Shown here: positions 26,426 through 35,132 of the stretch, one piece after another
Layout: the number at the start of each line of letters is the position of its first letter
How positions within the stretch are numbered: position 1 is the first letter of the stretch
Assembly: GCF_002224645.1 (NCBI RefSeq)
Contig: NZ_CP022121.1
Span: 2,610,501-2,674,500, forward strand
From: Dehalobacterium formicoaceticum
GTDB taxonomy: Bacteria; Bacillota; Dehalobacteriia; Dehalobacteriales; Dehalobacteriaceae
Direction of reading: 5' to 3'
Length of the DNA: 64,000 bases
Made by a program: the position numbers and the translations under genes
Notes under the pieces: generated by a model
What the model saw: the letters and a program-made list of their open reading frames with translations, nothing else
What the model was told of the DNA's origin: nothing
The model's database searches: none

Positions 26426-27715
26426 ATGGAAGAAATTATTAAAGGTACGAACAGAAAAATTCAAGGTAACATCAAGGTGCCGGGAGATAAGTCCATTTCC
26501 CATCGCAGTGTACTTCTAGGCAGCATTGCAGAAGGTATTACAGAAGTAGAGGGCTTTCTCATGGGGGAGGATTGTCTGAGCACGGTGGATTGTGTGCGTA
26601 AACTAGGGATCGATGTCACGGTTCGGCCATCCGGTCAGCTGACCATTCACGGCAAAGGACTCTTGGGATGGAAAGAACCTTTGGAGGTATTGGATGCGGG
26701 GAATTCCGGAACTACTTTACGTCTGATCCTTGGTCTTTTGGCAGGGCAGCCCTTTCATAGTATTATTAAAGGGGATGCTTCTTTAAGCAGCCGTCCTATG
26801 GGACGTGTGGTCAAACCTCTCAGTTTGATGGGTGCGGTCAGTGATGGGCGGGAAAACGGGAACAAGGCACCCTTGGGGATCCGGGGAGGAAATTTACATC
26901 CAATCAGCTACTCATCGCCGGTGGCCAGCGCACAAATAAAGTCTGCCCTTTTGTTAGCCGGTTTATATGCAGAGGGGACCACAACGGTGGAGGAACCGGA
27001 AAAATCCCGAGATCATACGGAACGCATGTTAAGTTCCTTTGGAGCGAAAATTTTGTCTCAAGATAAAAAATCCTCTGTCCAGGGATTTCCTGAACTCCGG
27101 GGACAAAAAATCATCGTACCGGGGGATATTTCTTCTGCCGCATTTTTTATGGTGGCCGCAGCCATAACCCCCGGTTCGGAACTTATCCTGGAGCATGTGG
27201 GGATTAATCCTACACGCAAAGGCATCATTGATGTGCTGCAAAAAATGGGAGGAAAAATAAACTTAGAAAATCAAAGAATAGAGGCAGGGGAACCGGTGGC
27301 AGATGTAGTAGTACAATACAGTCCCCTCCATGGCGTAACGGTAGCAGGGGAGGAGATTCCCCGTCTGATTGACGAGATTCCCATTTTAGCAGTAGCAGCA
27401 GGTTTTGCCGAAGGTGAAACTATCATTAAAGACGCCGGGGAGTTAAAGGTCAAAGAAACGGATCGCATTGATGCGATCACATCACAACTGGCTTTATTAG
27501 GGATGGACATCAAACCCCAAGAAGATGGAATGATCATCCAGGGGGGGCGTCCATTAAAGGGCGCCCCGGTGAACAGCTTTTTTGATCACCGCATAGCCAT
27601 GGCTTTGGCAGTGGCAGGAACCCGGGCAAAAGGGGAGACGGTGATTCAGCAGGGAGAATGTGTCAATATCTCTTTTCCTGATTTCTACCAGCTTTTGAGA
27701 AAACTGACCCTTTAA
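26426..27715 (+). CDS. aroA: 3-phosphoshikimate 1-carboxyvinyltransferase (EPSP synthase)
   Basis: The enzyme adds enolpyruvate from PEP to shikimate-3-phosphate. The 429-residue protein carries PGDKSISHRSVLLG, LDAGNSGTTLRLILGLLA, DASLSSRPMGRVV and DEIPILAVAAGFAEG, all standard. Residue spacing agrees with the class II (Bacillus-like) enzymes, but class cannot be fixed by eye. It precedes cmk by 26 bases, a common clostridial order. Confidence 0.96.
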   Translation: MEEIIKGTNRKIQGNIKVPGDKSISHRSVLLGSIAEGITEVEGFLMGEDCLSTVDCVRKLGIDVTVRPSGQLTIHGKGLLGWKEPLEVLDAGNSGTTLRLILGLLAGQPFHSIIKGDASLSSRPMGRVVKPLSLMGAVSDGRENGNKAPLGIRGGNLHPISYSSPVASAQIKSALLLAGLYAEGTTTVEEPEKSRDHTERMLSSFGAKILSQDKKSSVQGFPELRGQKIIVPGDISSAAFFMVAAAITPGSELILEHVGINPTRKGIIDVLQKMGGKINLENQRIEAGEPVADVVVQYSPLHGVTVAGEEIPRLIDEIPILAVAAGFAEGETIIKDAGELKVKETDRIDAITSQLALLGMDIKPQEDGMIIQGGRPLKGAPVNSFFDHRIAMALAVAGTRAKGETVIQQGECVNISFPDFYQLLRKLTL

Positions 27716-27741
27716 TCTTAATAAAGGCACAGGAGGTTATC

Positions 27742-28410
27742 ATGCCTAAAAAGGTGATTGCCATTGACGGACCGGCAGGGGCGGGAAAAAGCACGGTGGC
27801 GCGTATAGTGGCAGAGAGATTAAATTATCTGTATATTGATACCGGAGCCATGTATCGGGCGCTCACATATAAAGCCATGATTAAGAATATTCCTTTGGAG
27901 AATGAAGCTTCCCTGACCGAATTAGCAGAAAATACAGAGATTACCTTATTCAGCCAAGAAGGTCAGTTGAAAGTATTGTGTGATGGAACAGATGTTACCC
28001 AGGAAATCAGGGATCCCAAAGTATCCAAAAATGTTTCCCTCGTAGCCCTCGTACCCGGTGTACGCAAAAAGATGGTCCGAATGCAGCAGCAGCTGGCACA
28101 AAAAGGCGGCGTAGTTATGGACGGACGAGATATTACGACCATTGTTTTACCCCAGGCTGATTGCAAAATTTTTTTAACGGCCTCTGTGGAAGAACGGGGT
28201 AAAAGACGCTGCCTGGAATTAGCTCAAAAGGGCTATCACGTTTCCCCTAAAAAGGTGCAGGAGGATATTGATCAGAGGGATCTATTGGACACGTTGCGCA
28301 AGGTCGGTCCTTTAATGCAAACGCCGGATGCTTTTTTAATTGATTCTACCGGACTTTCCATCGAAACCATCGTCGGAAAAATTCTTGATCGATGTGAGAA
28401 AGGAGAGTGA
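27742..28410 (+). CDS. cmk: Cytidylate kinase
   Basis: Phosphorylates CMP/dCMP. The 222-residue protein has the P-loop IDGPAGAGKSTVARIVA, YIDTGAMYRALTYKA and DGRDITTIVLPQAD. AGGAGG precedes the ATG. It ends 4 bases before the plsC TTG start. Confidence 0.96.
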   Translation: MPKKVIAIDGPAGAGKSTVARIVAERLNYLYIDTGAMYRALTYKAMIKNIPLENEASLTELAENTEITLFSQEGQLKVLCDGTDVTQEIRDPKVSKNVSLVALVPGVRKKMVRMQQQLAQKGGVVMDGRDITTIVLPQADCKIFLTASVEERGKRRCLELAQKGYHVSPKKVQEDIDQRDLLDTLRKVGPLMQTPDAFLIDSTGLSIETIVGKILDRCEKGE

Positions 28411-28414
28411 GGGT

Positions 28415-29008
28415 TTGTATTCATTTGCTAAAAGAATTTGCCTTATTATACTGGTCCTCTTGGGTCGGTGGAAGGTTGAAGGGCTGGAGCATGTCCCGAA
28501 AAATGGCCCTTTTATTGCCGTCTGCAATCATATCAGTTATTGGGATCCGGTTTTGGTTGGCTGTGCCCTGCCCCGGCAAGTACATTTTATGGCCAAAGCT
28601 GAACTTTTTTCATATCCTATTTTTAAGAATATCCTTCATAAGTTAGGGGCATTTCCTATTAAAAGGGGGGTGTCGGATCGAAACGCTTTAAAAACAGCCA
28701 TTAAACTCTTGCAGGATAATGAGCTCATTGGGGTCTTTCCGGAGGGAACGAGAGCTAAGCCCGGAACCCTTCTTCCTTTTAAATCAGGGATCAATATGAT
28801 CGCTTATAAAGCCGGCAGCCCCATTCTTCCCATGGCCGTAATTAATTCCCGCAAGGTGCTTTTGGGCTGGCGTTATCCGGTACGGGTTATCATCGGGAAG
28901 CCGATCCCTTATCCAGAATCCGAGGATCGACCTTCCAAGGAAGAGCTGGAAGCTTTAAACCAAAAAATTTGGCATTCGGTTTATGATTTACTTTCGAAAA
29001 ATCAATAA
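28415..29008 (+). CDS. plsC: 1-acyl-sn-glycerol-3-phosphate acyltransferase
   Basis: A membrane-associated lysophosphatidate acyltransferase. The motif NHISYWDPVLVG holds the HX4D-like block (family NHxSxxD), and FPEGTRAKPGTLLPFKSG is the substrate motif. The frame is open upstream through the end of cmk. I choose TTG 28415, which lies 8-9 bases after AAAGGAGAG, giving ~197 residues with a hydrophobic N-terminus (ICLIILVLLG). Confidence 0.92.
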   Translation: MYSFAKRICLIILVLLGRWKVEGLEHVPKNGPFIAVCNHISYWDPVLVGCALPRQVHFMAKAELFSYPIFKNILHKLGAFPIKRGVSDRNALKTAIKLLQDNELIGVFPEGTRAKPGTLLPFKSGINMIAYKAGSPILPMAVINSRKVLLGWRYPVRVIIGKPIPYPESEDRPSKEELEALNQKIWHSVYDLLSKNQ

Positions 29009-29061
29009 TTCTTGCAGGAATATTACTTTTTTTAACGAAACTTATCTTGATTGCGAAAATT

Positions 29062-29070
29062 TGATATAAT
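29062..29070 (+). promoter_or_regulatory. Extended -10 promoter for ispH-rpsA
   Basis: TGATATAAT, an extended -10 element, lies 28 bases upstream of the start. The -35 region (near TTATCT) is weak. Confidence 0.5.
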
Positions 29071-29098
29071 AATAGAAAAGCTAATGGGGTGGAAATGA

Positions 29099-31258
29099 TT
29101 GCGTGTGGTGATGGCCAAAAATGCCGGTTTTTGTTTTGGCGTAAAAAGAGCACTGCAGTTCGCGGAAGAAGCTGTGGAATCCTATGGCATGGTTTGTTCT
29201 CTTGGACCTTTGATACATAATCCCCAAGAGGTGGAACGGCTGAAACAAAAGGGCATTGTTGCCGTTGATGACTTAAATCTGGTGACAGGGTCAAGAGCCA
29301 TTATCAGATCCCATGGGGTAAGTCCGGAGATTTTTTCACAGGCAGAAAAACTGAATATTTCACTGATTGATGCGACTTGCCCTTTTGTAAAACGGGCACA
29401 GCTTTATGCAAAAGACTTGGCGGAGAATGGCTATCGGGTGGTGGTAGTTGGTGACAGAAACCATCCCGAAGTTGAAGGCATTGTAGGCTGGTCAAACCAA
29501 AAAGCCTGCGTCGTAGAAAATGCTGAAGAAGCTGGTAAAATCCTTTTGGGAGATAAAGTTGGCGTGATTGCGCAAACTACTCAACAAGTTCACAATTTTC
29601 AACAGGTGGCGGAGGTTTTAAAGAATAAAAATCCCCATCTGGTGATACATAATACAATCTGCCTTGCTACTGCCGAAAGACAAAAAGCAACAGAAAAATT
29701 AGCCCAAGAAGTTGATCTTGTTTTAGTAGTAGGCGGATTAAATAGTGCTAATACGCAAAAATTAGCACGAATAGCAAGAGAAACCGGAACACCTGCCTTC
29801 CTTGTCGAAAAAGCACAGGATATCGATTTTGAATGGCTTAAAGGTAAAGATCAGGTGGGTATTACGGCTGGGGCATCCACCCCCGACTGGATTATTAAGG
29901 AGGTATTACAGAGGATGATGGAATTTACTGATCAGGAAGAACAAAGAACGGAAGAAAATGCAACGGAGAATCTTGAAGAAACTGTTAAAGAAAGTAACGA
30001 AGAGGTAACCGAAGAAAATGTTTCGGTCCAAACAGAGGAAGAAACCCCTGCTCCGGAGGCACCAAGCGGTGACGCCTCTTTTGCCGATTCCTTTGACACA
30101 GGGATCAAGCAGGTACGCAGAGGCGAAAGAGTCAGTGGTGTGATTGTCCAGGTACGTGATTCTGAGGTGCTGGTCGATGTGGGCGGAAAATCTGAGGGTG
30201 TGATCCCCAGATCGGAACTGACTGCCTTCGAAGCAGAAAACATACATGAAGCCCTGAAAGTGGGTGATCAGATAGAAGTTGTCGTTTTGAAAAAGGAAAA
30301 TGACGAAGGACATCCCGTATTGTCAAAACGCCGGGTAGACCAGGAAAAGAACTGGGAAAAACTGATAGACGCTATGGAGTCCGGTGAGTATGTTACCGGT
30401 AAGATCACAGAAGTGGTAAAAGGCGGCTTATTGGCCGATGTAGGTGTACGGGGATTCATCCCGGCATCATTGGTTGAATTGGGTTATGTGGAGGATCTGA
30501 AACCATATGTGGGCAGAGAACTTACCCTAAAGGTTTTGGAATGTGATCGCAATACCAATAAGCTGGTTCTTTCCGCCAAAGCTGTTCTTCAGGAAGAATC
30601 AGCCAAAAAGAAAGCAGAAACATGGGAAAAGATCAGCGAAGGGCAAACAGTGCACGGTATTGTACGCCGCTTAACAAGCTTCGGAGCTTTTATTGATATC
30701 GGGGGCATTGACGGTTTGCTACATGTTTCAGAAATGGCTTGGTACCGAGTCAGTCATCCTTCCGATGTCTTAAAGGAAAATGACGAATTGGATGTGCTGA
30801 TTCTGGGCATAGACCGGGAAAATGAAAAAGTCTCCTTAGGCTTAAAACAGCTCCTTGCTAATCCCTGGGATCAGGTAGATGTTAACTATCCCGTAGGAAC
30901 GATTGTGGATGCCAAGGTAGTGCGTACCGCTCCCTTCGGTGCTTTTGTTCAGGTGGAACCCGGGGTAGAGGGCTTGGTGCATATTTCTCAATTGGCTCAT
31001 CATCGGGTCGGGAAGACCGAGGATGTGGTATCCCCCGGCGATGAAGTTCAGGTAAAAGTTTTAAGTGTCGATAAAGAAGGAAAAAGAATCAGCCTAAGTA
31101 TCAAAGAAGCTCTTGATCTTCCTGTTGAAGAAACAAAACCGGTGGAAGAAGTCCCGGAAGAGACTGAAATGGATACCCATCAGGATGCATCCGAGGAAAG
31201 ATTTGGCGTAACCATTGGAGATCTGATCGGTAAGGATCTGACCAAGGATCAAGAATAA
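29099..31258 (+). CDS. IspH reductase - ribosomal protein S1 fusion
   Basis: The 719-residue bifunctional protein is known in Clostridia. Residues ~1-280 are IspH (HMBPP reductase, last step of the MEP isoprenoid pathway). Its three [4Fe-4S] cysteines sit in GFCFGVKRAL, DATCPFVKRA and NTICLATAERQ. An acidic Glu/Thr-rich linker (residues ~282-335) follows. Four S1 RNA-binding repeats run from about residue 340 to 680, with the typical GAFIDIGGIDGLLHVSEM. The start TTG 29099 has GGGGTGG upstream. A ~110-bp repeat begins 14 bases after the stop. Confidence 0.94.
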   Translation: MRVVMAKNAGFCFGVKRALQFAEEAVESYGMVCSLGPLIHNPQEVERLKQKGIVAVDDLNLVTGSRAIIRSHGVSPEIFSQAEKLNISLIDATCPFVKRAQLYAKDLAENGYRVVVVGDRNHPEVEGIVGWSNQKACVVENAEEAGKILLGDKVGVIAQTTQQVHNFQQVAEVLKNKNPHLVIHNTICLATAERQKATEKLAQEVDLVLVVGGLNSANTQKLARIARETGTPAFLVEKAQDIDFEWLKGKDQVGITAGASTPDWIIKEVLQRMMEFTDQEEQRTEENATENLEETVKESNEEVTEENVSVQTEEETPAPEAPSGDASFADSFDTGIKQVRRGERVSGVIVQVRDSEVLVDVGGKSEGVIPRSELTAFEAENIHEALKVGDQIEVVVLKKENDEGHPVLSKRRVDQEKNWEKLIDAMESGEYVTGKITEVVKGGLLADVGVRGFIPASLVELGYVEDLKPYVGRELTLKVLECDRNTNKLVLSAKAVLQEESAKKKAETWEKISEGQTVHGIVRRLTSFGAFIDIGGIDGLLHVSEMAWYRVSHPSDVLKENDELDVLILGIDRENEKVSLGLKQLLANPWDQVDVNYPVGTIVDAKVVRTAPFGAFVQVEPGVEGLVHISQLAHHRVGKTEDVVSPGDEVQVKVLSVDKEGKRISLSIKEALDLPVEETKPVEEVPEETEMDTHQDASEERFGVTIGDLIGKDLTKDQE

Positions 31259-31272
31259 AATCAGGTCAATGA

Positions 31273-31378
31273 AGTGAACTCGTTCAGCTAAAGCTGAACA
31301 TCGGGGCTTCAGATGGGGAATCTACCCCACCTGAAGTGGAAATAGGAGTTCCCACTTATAGAAGTGGAATTTGATAAA
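31273..31378. repeat. Hairpin-rich dispersed repeat, copy 1 (IS200/IS605-end-like)
   Basis: This stretch is nearly identical to 44381-44494. It contains three stems: GTTCAGCT-AA-AGCTGAAC, then CTTCAG...GGGG...CCCC...CTGAAG, then CCACTT-ATAG-AAGTGG. The last stem is shortened relative to copy 2. Both copies end in GGAATTTGATAAA. No transposase is adjacent. Confidence 0.75.
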
Positions 31379-31396
31379 AAAAGCGCAGACTTAGGC

Positions 31397-31426
31397 ACGG
31401 TTCAATAGGGAAACTTACTGAACCGT
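31397..31426. other. 8-bp inverted repeat
   Basis: ACGGTTCA / TGAACCGT with a 14-base spacer, between the repeat and the terminator. There is no T-run. Confidence 0.4.
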
Positions 31427-31448
31427 ACCCAAAACCGATTCGGAAAAG

Positions 31449-31479
31449 ACGGAAACCATAAAACAAATATGGTTTCCGT
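31449..31479. terminator. Terminator hairpin split from its T-run by the insertion sequence
   Basis: ACGGAAACCATA / TATGGTTTCCGT is a perfect 12-bp stem with a 7-base loop. The base run that should follow (TTCTTTTT) is found at 33003-33010, on the other side of the insertion element. Before insertion this would have been the shared terminator of the convergent rpsA and agrB transcripts. Confidence 0.7.
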
Positions 31480-31480
31480 T

Positions 31481-32996
31481 GGGAGTGTTTCATATTTCGT
31501 GTAATTGGCTATTCCCAACAAGGTTTAATACCTTGCAATAATGGGTAAAATTTTAGTACAGTCAGAAAGACAAGGCTCTGCCGGAGGGCAACCTGAGGGT
31601 CTGACTGGGGAACTCAAGCAATTGAAAAGGCGGTCTCAAATGGGGCTGCTTTTTCATTTTCTATTGCTTAGATTCCCAACCCGGAAAACTCCGGGAGTTC
31701 GGGGGCAGAGCCCCCGAGAAGTTATGCACCTTTGCTGTCCGTCAGACGTTCCTCAAAGAAGATAGACATCTGCCCCATTATTATTCCCCAATCGCGAATT
31801 GGTAAACTCCACTTTCTCTCAATTTCCATAATGGACAAGTAGATTGATTTTTTTAGTGATTCATCGCCGGGAAAGGTGGTTTTGGTTTTTGTAAATTTCC
31901 GTAACATCCGATGAAATCCTTCTACTGAATTTGTCGTGTAAATTAGCCTTCTAACATTCTCTGGATACTTGAAATATACCGAAAGCTCGCTCCAGTTATC
32001 TCGCCATGACTTTGCTATCTGTGGGTATTTTTTACTCCATTTCTCCCCAAATTCTTCAAGATGATAAAGTGCGTCATCCTCACATGGAGCCTGATAGATC
32101 ATTTTTAAATCCGCCATAATAGTTTTTAAATCTTTGTATGAAACATATTTTGTTGAGTTTCTGATTTGGTGGATGATGCAAAGCTGCTGCTCTGTTTTCG
32201 GGAAAACGCTGTTTATCGCTGTCGATAATCCGCTTAAATTGTCGTGGCATGCAATTAAAATGTCGTTTATGCCCCGATTTTTCATCTCATTGACTACAGT
32301 TGCCCAAAAGCTTGCACTTTCATTTTCGCTGATCCAAATACCTAATATCTCTTTTCTGCCTTCCATATTAATCCCTAATACTGTATAGGCACATTTGTTG
32401 ATGATCTTGGCATCCTTTCTCACTTTGAAGACTATTCCGTCAAAGAAGACTACAGGATATATGCTCTCCAATGGTCTTGATTGCCACTCCATTAGCTGCG
32501 GCATGATTTTGTCTGTAATTCGACTGATCAGAGCCGGTGATGCATCTACTCCATAGATATCACGCAGGTGGTCTTCTATATCACGGGTAGACATTCCTTT
32601 TTGATACATGGCTATCACTTGGTGCTCTAAATTATTTGATTTTGTTTGATATTTCTCAATCAATTGCGGTTCAAATTCACCATTTCGATCTCGTGGAACT
32701 TTTATTTCCGTCTTTCCCATTTGCGTTTGTAACGTTTTTTTGTTGTAGCCATTCCGGCTATTTCCGCTCAGATCCCCTGCTGGGCTATGCTTATCATATC
32801 CCAAATGCTCATCCATTTCTGCTTCCAGCATCTCTTCAATTGTTCCGCTGAACAGGTTTTTCAGCATGGAATGGATGTCCTCCATGCTACTGCATTCCTG
32901 TGCCAATAGTTTTACTAATTCATTTGCTCTTTCGTTCATTGATAACATCTCCTTTATGGTTATTGTTACCAATTACACGAAATTTTAAGCGTTCTC
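31481..32996 (-). mobile_element. IS256-family insertion sequence with target duplication
   Basis: The 1516-bp element is bounded by 28-bp imperfect terminal repeats (22/28 identical) that share ATTTCGTGTAATTGG exactly (31494-31508 and the complement at 32969-32983). The direct repeat TTTCCGTT occurs on both sides (31473-31480 and 32997-33004) as an 8-bp target duplication. It holds one transposase gene on the minus strand and about 210 bp of noncoding DNA with G/C-rich hairpins at the left end. The intact gene, matching ends and exact duplication point to a fairly recent insertion. Confidence 0.92.
31722..32939 (-). CDS. IS256-family (Mutator) transposase
   Basis: The 405-residue DDE transposase starts MNERANELVKLLAQ and has the Mutator layout: a Zn/DNA-binding N-terminal part with NSRNGYNKKTLQTQMG, and catalytic residues in VFFDGIVFKV (D), ACHDNLSGL (D) and TTNSVEGFHRMLRK (E). 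The frame looks intact. ATG 32939 has AAAGGAG 9 bases upstream; the in-frame ATG 32948 overlaps that site. Confidence 0.93.
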   Translation of the reverse strand: MNERANELVKLLAQECSSMEDIHSMLKNLFSGTIEEMLEAEMDEHLGYDKHSPAGDLSGNSRNGYNKKTLQTQMGKTEIKVPRDRNGEFEPQLIEKYQTKSNNLEHQVIAMYQKGMSTRDIEDHLRDIYGVDASPALISRITDKIMPQLMEWQSRPLESIYPVVFFDGIVFKVRKDAKIINKCAYTVLGINMEGRKEILGIWISENESASFWATVVNEMKNRGINDILIACHDNLSGLSTAINSVFPKTEQQLCIIHQIRNSTKYVSYKDLKTIMADLKMIYQAPCEDDALYHLEEFGEKWSKKYPQIAKSWRDNWSELSVYFKYPENVRRLIYTTNSVEGFHRMLRKFTKTKTTFPGDESLKKSIYLSIMEIERKWSLPIRDWGIIMGQMSIFFEERLTDSKGA

Positions 32997-33008
32997 TTTC
33001 CGTTCTTT

Positions 33009-33575
33009 TTACGCCATATTTAGTTTCCCTAATAAGAGCATACTGCCCATGGCTAAAAAGGATACAGAGATGCAAATTGAAATTTGATTAGCATCAAGAA
33101 CTAACATTACCAACAACATACAAAACTCTGCACCCAAGATGATCCTTGTTCGTTTTTTATATACTGCTCTCTCTATGTCGTCTAAGGGCTTGTTGCTATC
33201 CTCCAAGGGTGCCAAAATAAAGATTATTATTCCTGCAACAAATGCTAAACTAAAGCAAACTAAACTTGTCCATGAGATAAATTTAATTGCAAAAAGGACT
33301 GCAAAAATAAGTACTATGGAAAACAGATAGCATTGGATCTGAGTTTTGGCATGATAGCCTCCTGCATATGAGCGTAAGGGGAGATATGCCACAATAAAAA
33401 CAATGCTTTGCCAAACCATTCCGAAGATAAGCCCAATCATGAGAATTGTGATGACATTAGCTAACATAATCAGACCTTGTTCTAGACCATAGAAATATAA
33501 TTCTTTGTCATCTCTATTTATAATATTTACCTCAACAAGTTGATCTATGGCCTTGTTCAAAAAATTAGCCGACAT
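33009..33575 (-). CDS. agrB: AgrB-family peptide-processing membrane endopeptidase
   Basis: AgrB cleaves and cyclises the AgrD precursor to make an autoinducing peptide. The 188-residue protein has about five hydrophobic segments and the catalytic signature RSYAGGYHAKTQIQCYLFS, holding the essential His and Cys seven residues apart. Its ATG overlaps the stop of a 10-codon agrD remnant (TAATG), so it keeps the coupling of a normal agrD-agrB pair. The stop lies 5 bases beyond the target duplication of the IS256 element. It is the only full agrB here and would have to process the AgrD encoded 2.5 kb upstream. Confidence 0.92.
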   Translation of the reverse strand: MSANFLNKAIDQLVEVNIINRDDKELYFYGLEQGLIMLANVITILMIGLIFGMVWQSIVFIVAYLPLRSYAGGYHAKTQIQCYLFSIVLIFAVLFAIKFISWTSLVCFSLAFVAGIIIFILAPLEDSNKPLDDIERAVYKKRTRIILGAEFCMLLVMLVLDANQISICISVSFLAMGSMLLLGKLNMA

Positions 33576-33607
33576 TAAAATTTACGAAGGCTCTCCTTCA
33601 GAGCCAT
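33575..33607 (-). pseudogene. agrD remnant: 10-codon mini-ORF in front of agrB
   Basis: With a strong GGAAGGGGGG site, this frame reads MALKESLRKF then TAA. The first four residues match the start (MALK) and the last four the end (LRKF) of the intact AgrD at 36101-36250. The core with the cysteine ring is missing. The stop overlaps the agrB ATG. It is too short to make a signal but may still drive translation of agrB. Confidence 0.75.
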
Positions 33608-33653
33608 TACCCCCCTTCCAAAAATTTTTTTATTATTTTGACAAACCTATCCT

Positions 33654-33714
33654 ATCATAAAATAAGTTTTTGTACGGTAATTTGGTAAAATTGATATGTC
33701 TTTTTGGAAAAACT
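33654..33714 (-). promoter_or_regulatory. Promoter and LytTR-type operator of the agrB module
   Basis: On the minus strand two direct repeats, AGTTTTTCCA (33705-33714) and AATTTTACCA (33683-33692), are spaced 22 bp apart start to start. They are followed 24 bases later by a TATGAT -10 (33654-33659) with no good -35. This matches the operator before the intact agrD in sequence, period and distance. Confidence 0.72.
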
Positions 33715-33727
33715 TAAAAATAATTTT

Positions 33728-33758
33728 AAAAAAACCACGGTATGAAACCCGCGGCTTT
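33728..33758 (-). terminator. Terminator after the lipoprotein gene
   Basis: On the minus strand CCGCGG pairs with CCGTGG (one G-U pair) across an 8-base loop and is followed by seven Ts. Confidence 0.7.
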
Positions 33759-33920
33759 TGCTTAGTTAGAAATATAGGGCGTTCATATAATTTATAGTTC
33801 GTTAAATTAGCGCTTATATTTTACACTAACTCGGAAGTTTACACATAATCAAGGATAGACTCAGTCTGGAGCTCAGGGAAAATAAAATTTATAGGGCAGT
33901 TCCTTTGCCTTTCACATGTT

Positions 33921-35096
33921 TCATTCTACGGGTAAAATATGCAGATGTTGTTCGTGATTAATGCCAGCTTCACGTGTAATGTCATGTGTAATTACAGCCA
34001 AACGCTTACCATCGGGTGATAACGCTCCCGCGCTGAAGGATTCTCCATCCCTGTGGAAAACCATATCTTTCCGGGGGGACTCGCCATAAGATACTACGCC
34101 GGATACGCCGAAGGAATCTTCCTTGGATGGTTTTTTGCCCTCGGCAAAGACCCTGCCATCGCTTTCACCAATGATAAAAAGGCTGGGTGGTGTTTCATCC
34201 ACTGCCCATTCCATCAGTTCATAATTATCCTCCAGCACAGCCTGGGCATAACCGGAAGAGTGTAGTGCGGTGATCAATAGTTTGCTGGAAGGTGTAAAGG
34301 ATAAACTGAAAAATTCATGAATTTCAATATCTCTGTTACCCCTCAGTTCCTCCAGGGTTATCCTTTTACTCTCCCCGGAGGCAACATTATAAATCAGCAG
34401 ATGGTTATAATCGATCAGGTAGGCTAAAGTAGCACTGTCAAACGACCAATAACACTCCGTCGCCACAACGCCCCCGCCTACTACGATAAGCGAACGGTCT
34501 AATTCAATTACTTCCCCCGTTTTAAGATTATGCAATAATAACATCGCACCGTTCTGAAGATCATTCCCGGAATCCGGACCAAAGTTACCCACTTCAGCCA
34601 TGTAGGAGAGATCCGGAGAGAATACACGAAGATTATCATCCTCTTTTATAATCATATTTATTTTGGTCGGATCATCAAGATCAAAAGTAACGGCGCTTCC
34701 TTCGCCAAAGCCAATTACCTCCTCATTCCTGATGGGGATATACCGATTCCAATCCCAATGTGAACTAAAGGGATAATCACAAGGCAGCAAGGTCGCCTGC
34801 TGTTTATTGATATCATAGAGGTAAATATCCGTTTCACCCAGGTTTGACTGATGGGTTTCCAGGTTTATCTCTTCCTTTTTTTGACTGGCTAAAATCAAAG
34901 TATTCTCATCAAACCACAGACAGCCTTTGATAAAATTCCCTTCCCCCTCTTTAAAGAGAGGAGAAATATTCAACTCTACCAGTCCATCAACCTCTGAGAC
35001 GGGTGCGTCCACATCATTTGATGATTGGCAGCCAGACAACACTAGCATCAAAGCCAACATCCCTGCAAAAAAAGCAATAATACCTAGAGCTTTCAC
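33921..35096 (-). CDS. Lipoprotein with beta-propeller-like repeats
   Basis: The 391-residue exported lipoprotein has a signal peptide ending in the lipobox LSGC (Cys about residue 23). The body has recurring beta motifs such as WFDENTLILAS, DIYLYDINKQ, MLLLHNLKTGEV, LAYLIDYNHLLIYNVASGE and SPDGKRLAVITHD, resembling WD40/TolB-type propeller blades. I do not recognise a specific function. It starts at GTG 35096. It lies between the two agr modules and is a candidate target or passenger of the quorum-sensing system. Confidence 0.75.
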   Translation of the reverse strand: MKALGIIAFFAGMLALMLVLSGCQSSNDVDAPVSEVDGLVELNISPLFKEGEGNFIKGCLWFDENTLILASQKKEEINLETHQSNLGETDIYLYDINKQQATLLPCDYPFSSHWDWNRYIPIRNEEVIGFGEGSAVTFDLDDPTKINMIIKEDDNLRVFSPDLSYMAEVGNFGPDSGNDLQNGAMLLLHNLKTGEVIELDRSLIVVGGGVVATECYWSFDSATLAYLIDYNHLLIYNVASGESKRITLEELRGNRDIEIHEFFSLSFTPSSKLLITALHSSGYAQAVLEDNYELMEWAVDETPPSLFIIGESDGRVFAEGKKPSKEDSFGVSGVVSYGESPRKDMVFHRDGESFSAGALSPDGKRLAVITHDITREAGINHEQHLHILPVE

Positions 35097-35132
35097 TGAG
35101 ACACCACAACCCTTCCTTTACATAAATGTATA

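Noticed and set aside
31259-31480. tnpA or tnpB gene belonging to the IS200/IS605-like repeat
   Set aside because: No open frame with transposase or TnpB motifs exists in or beside either copy.
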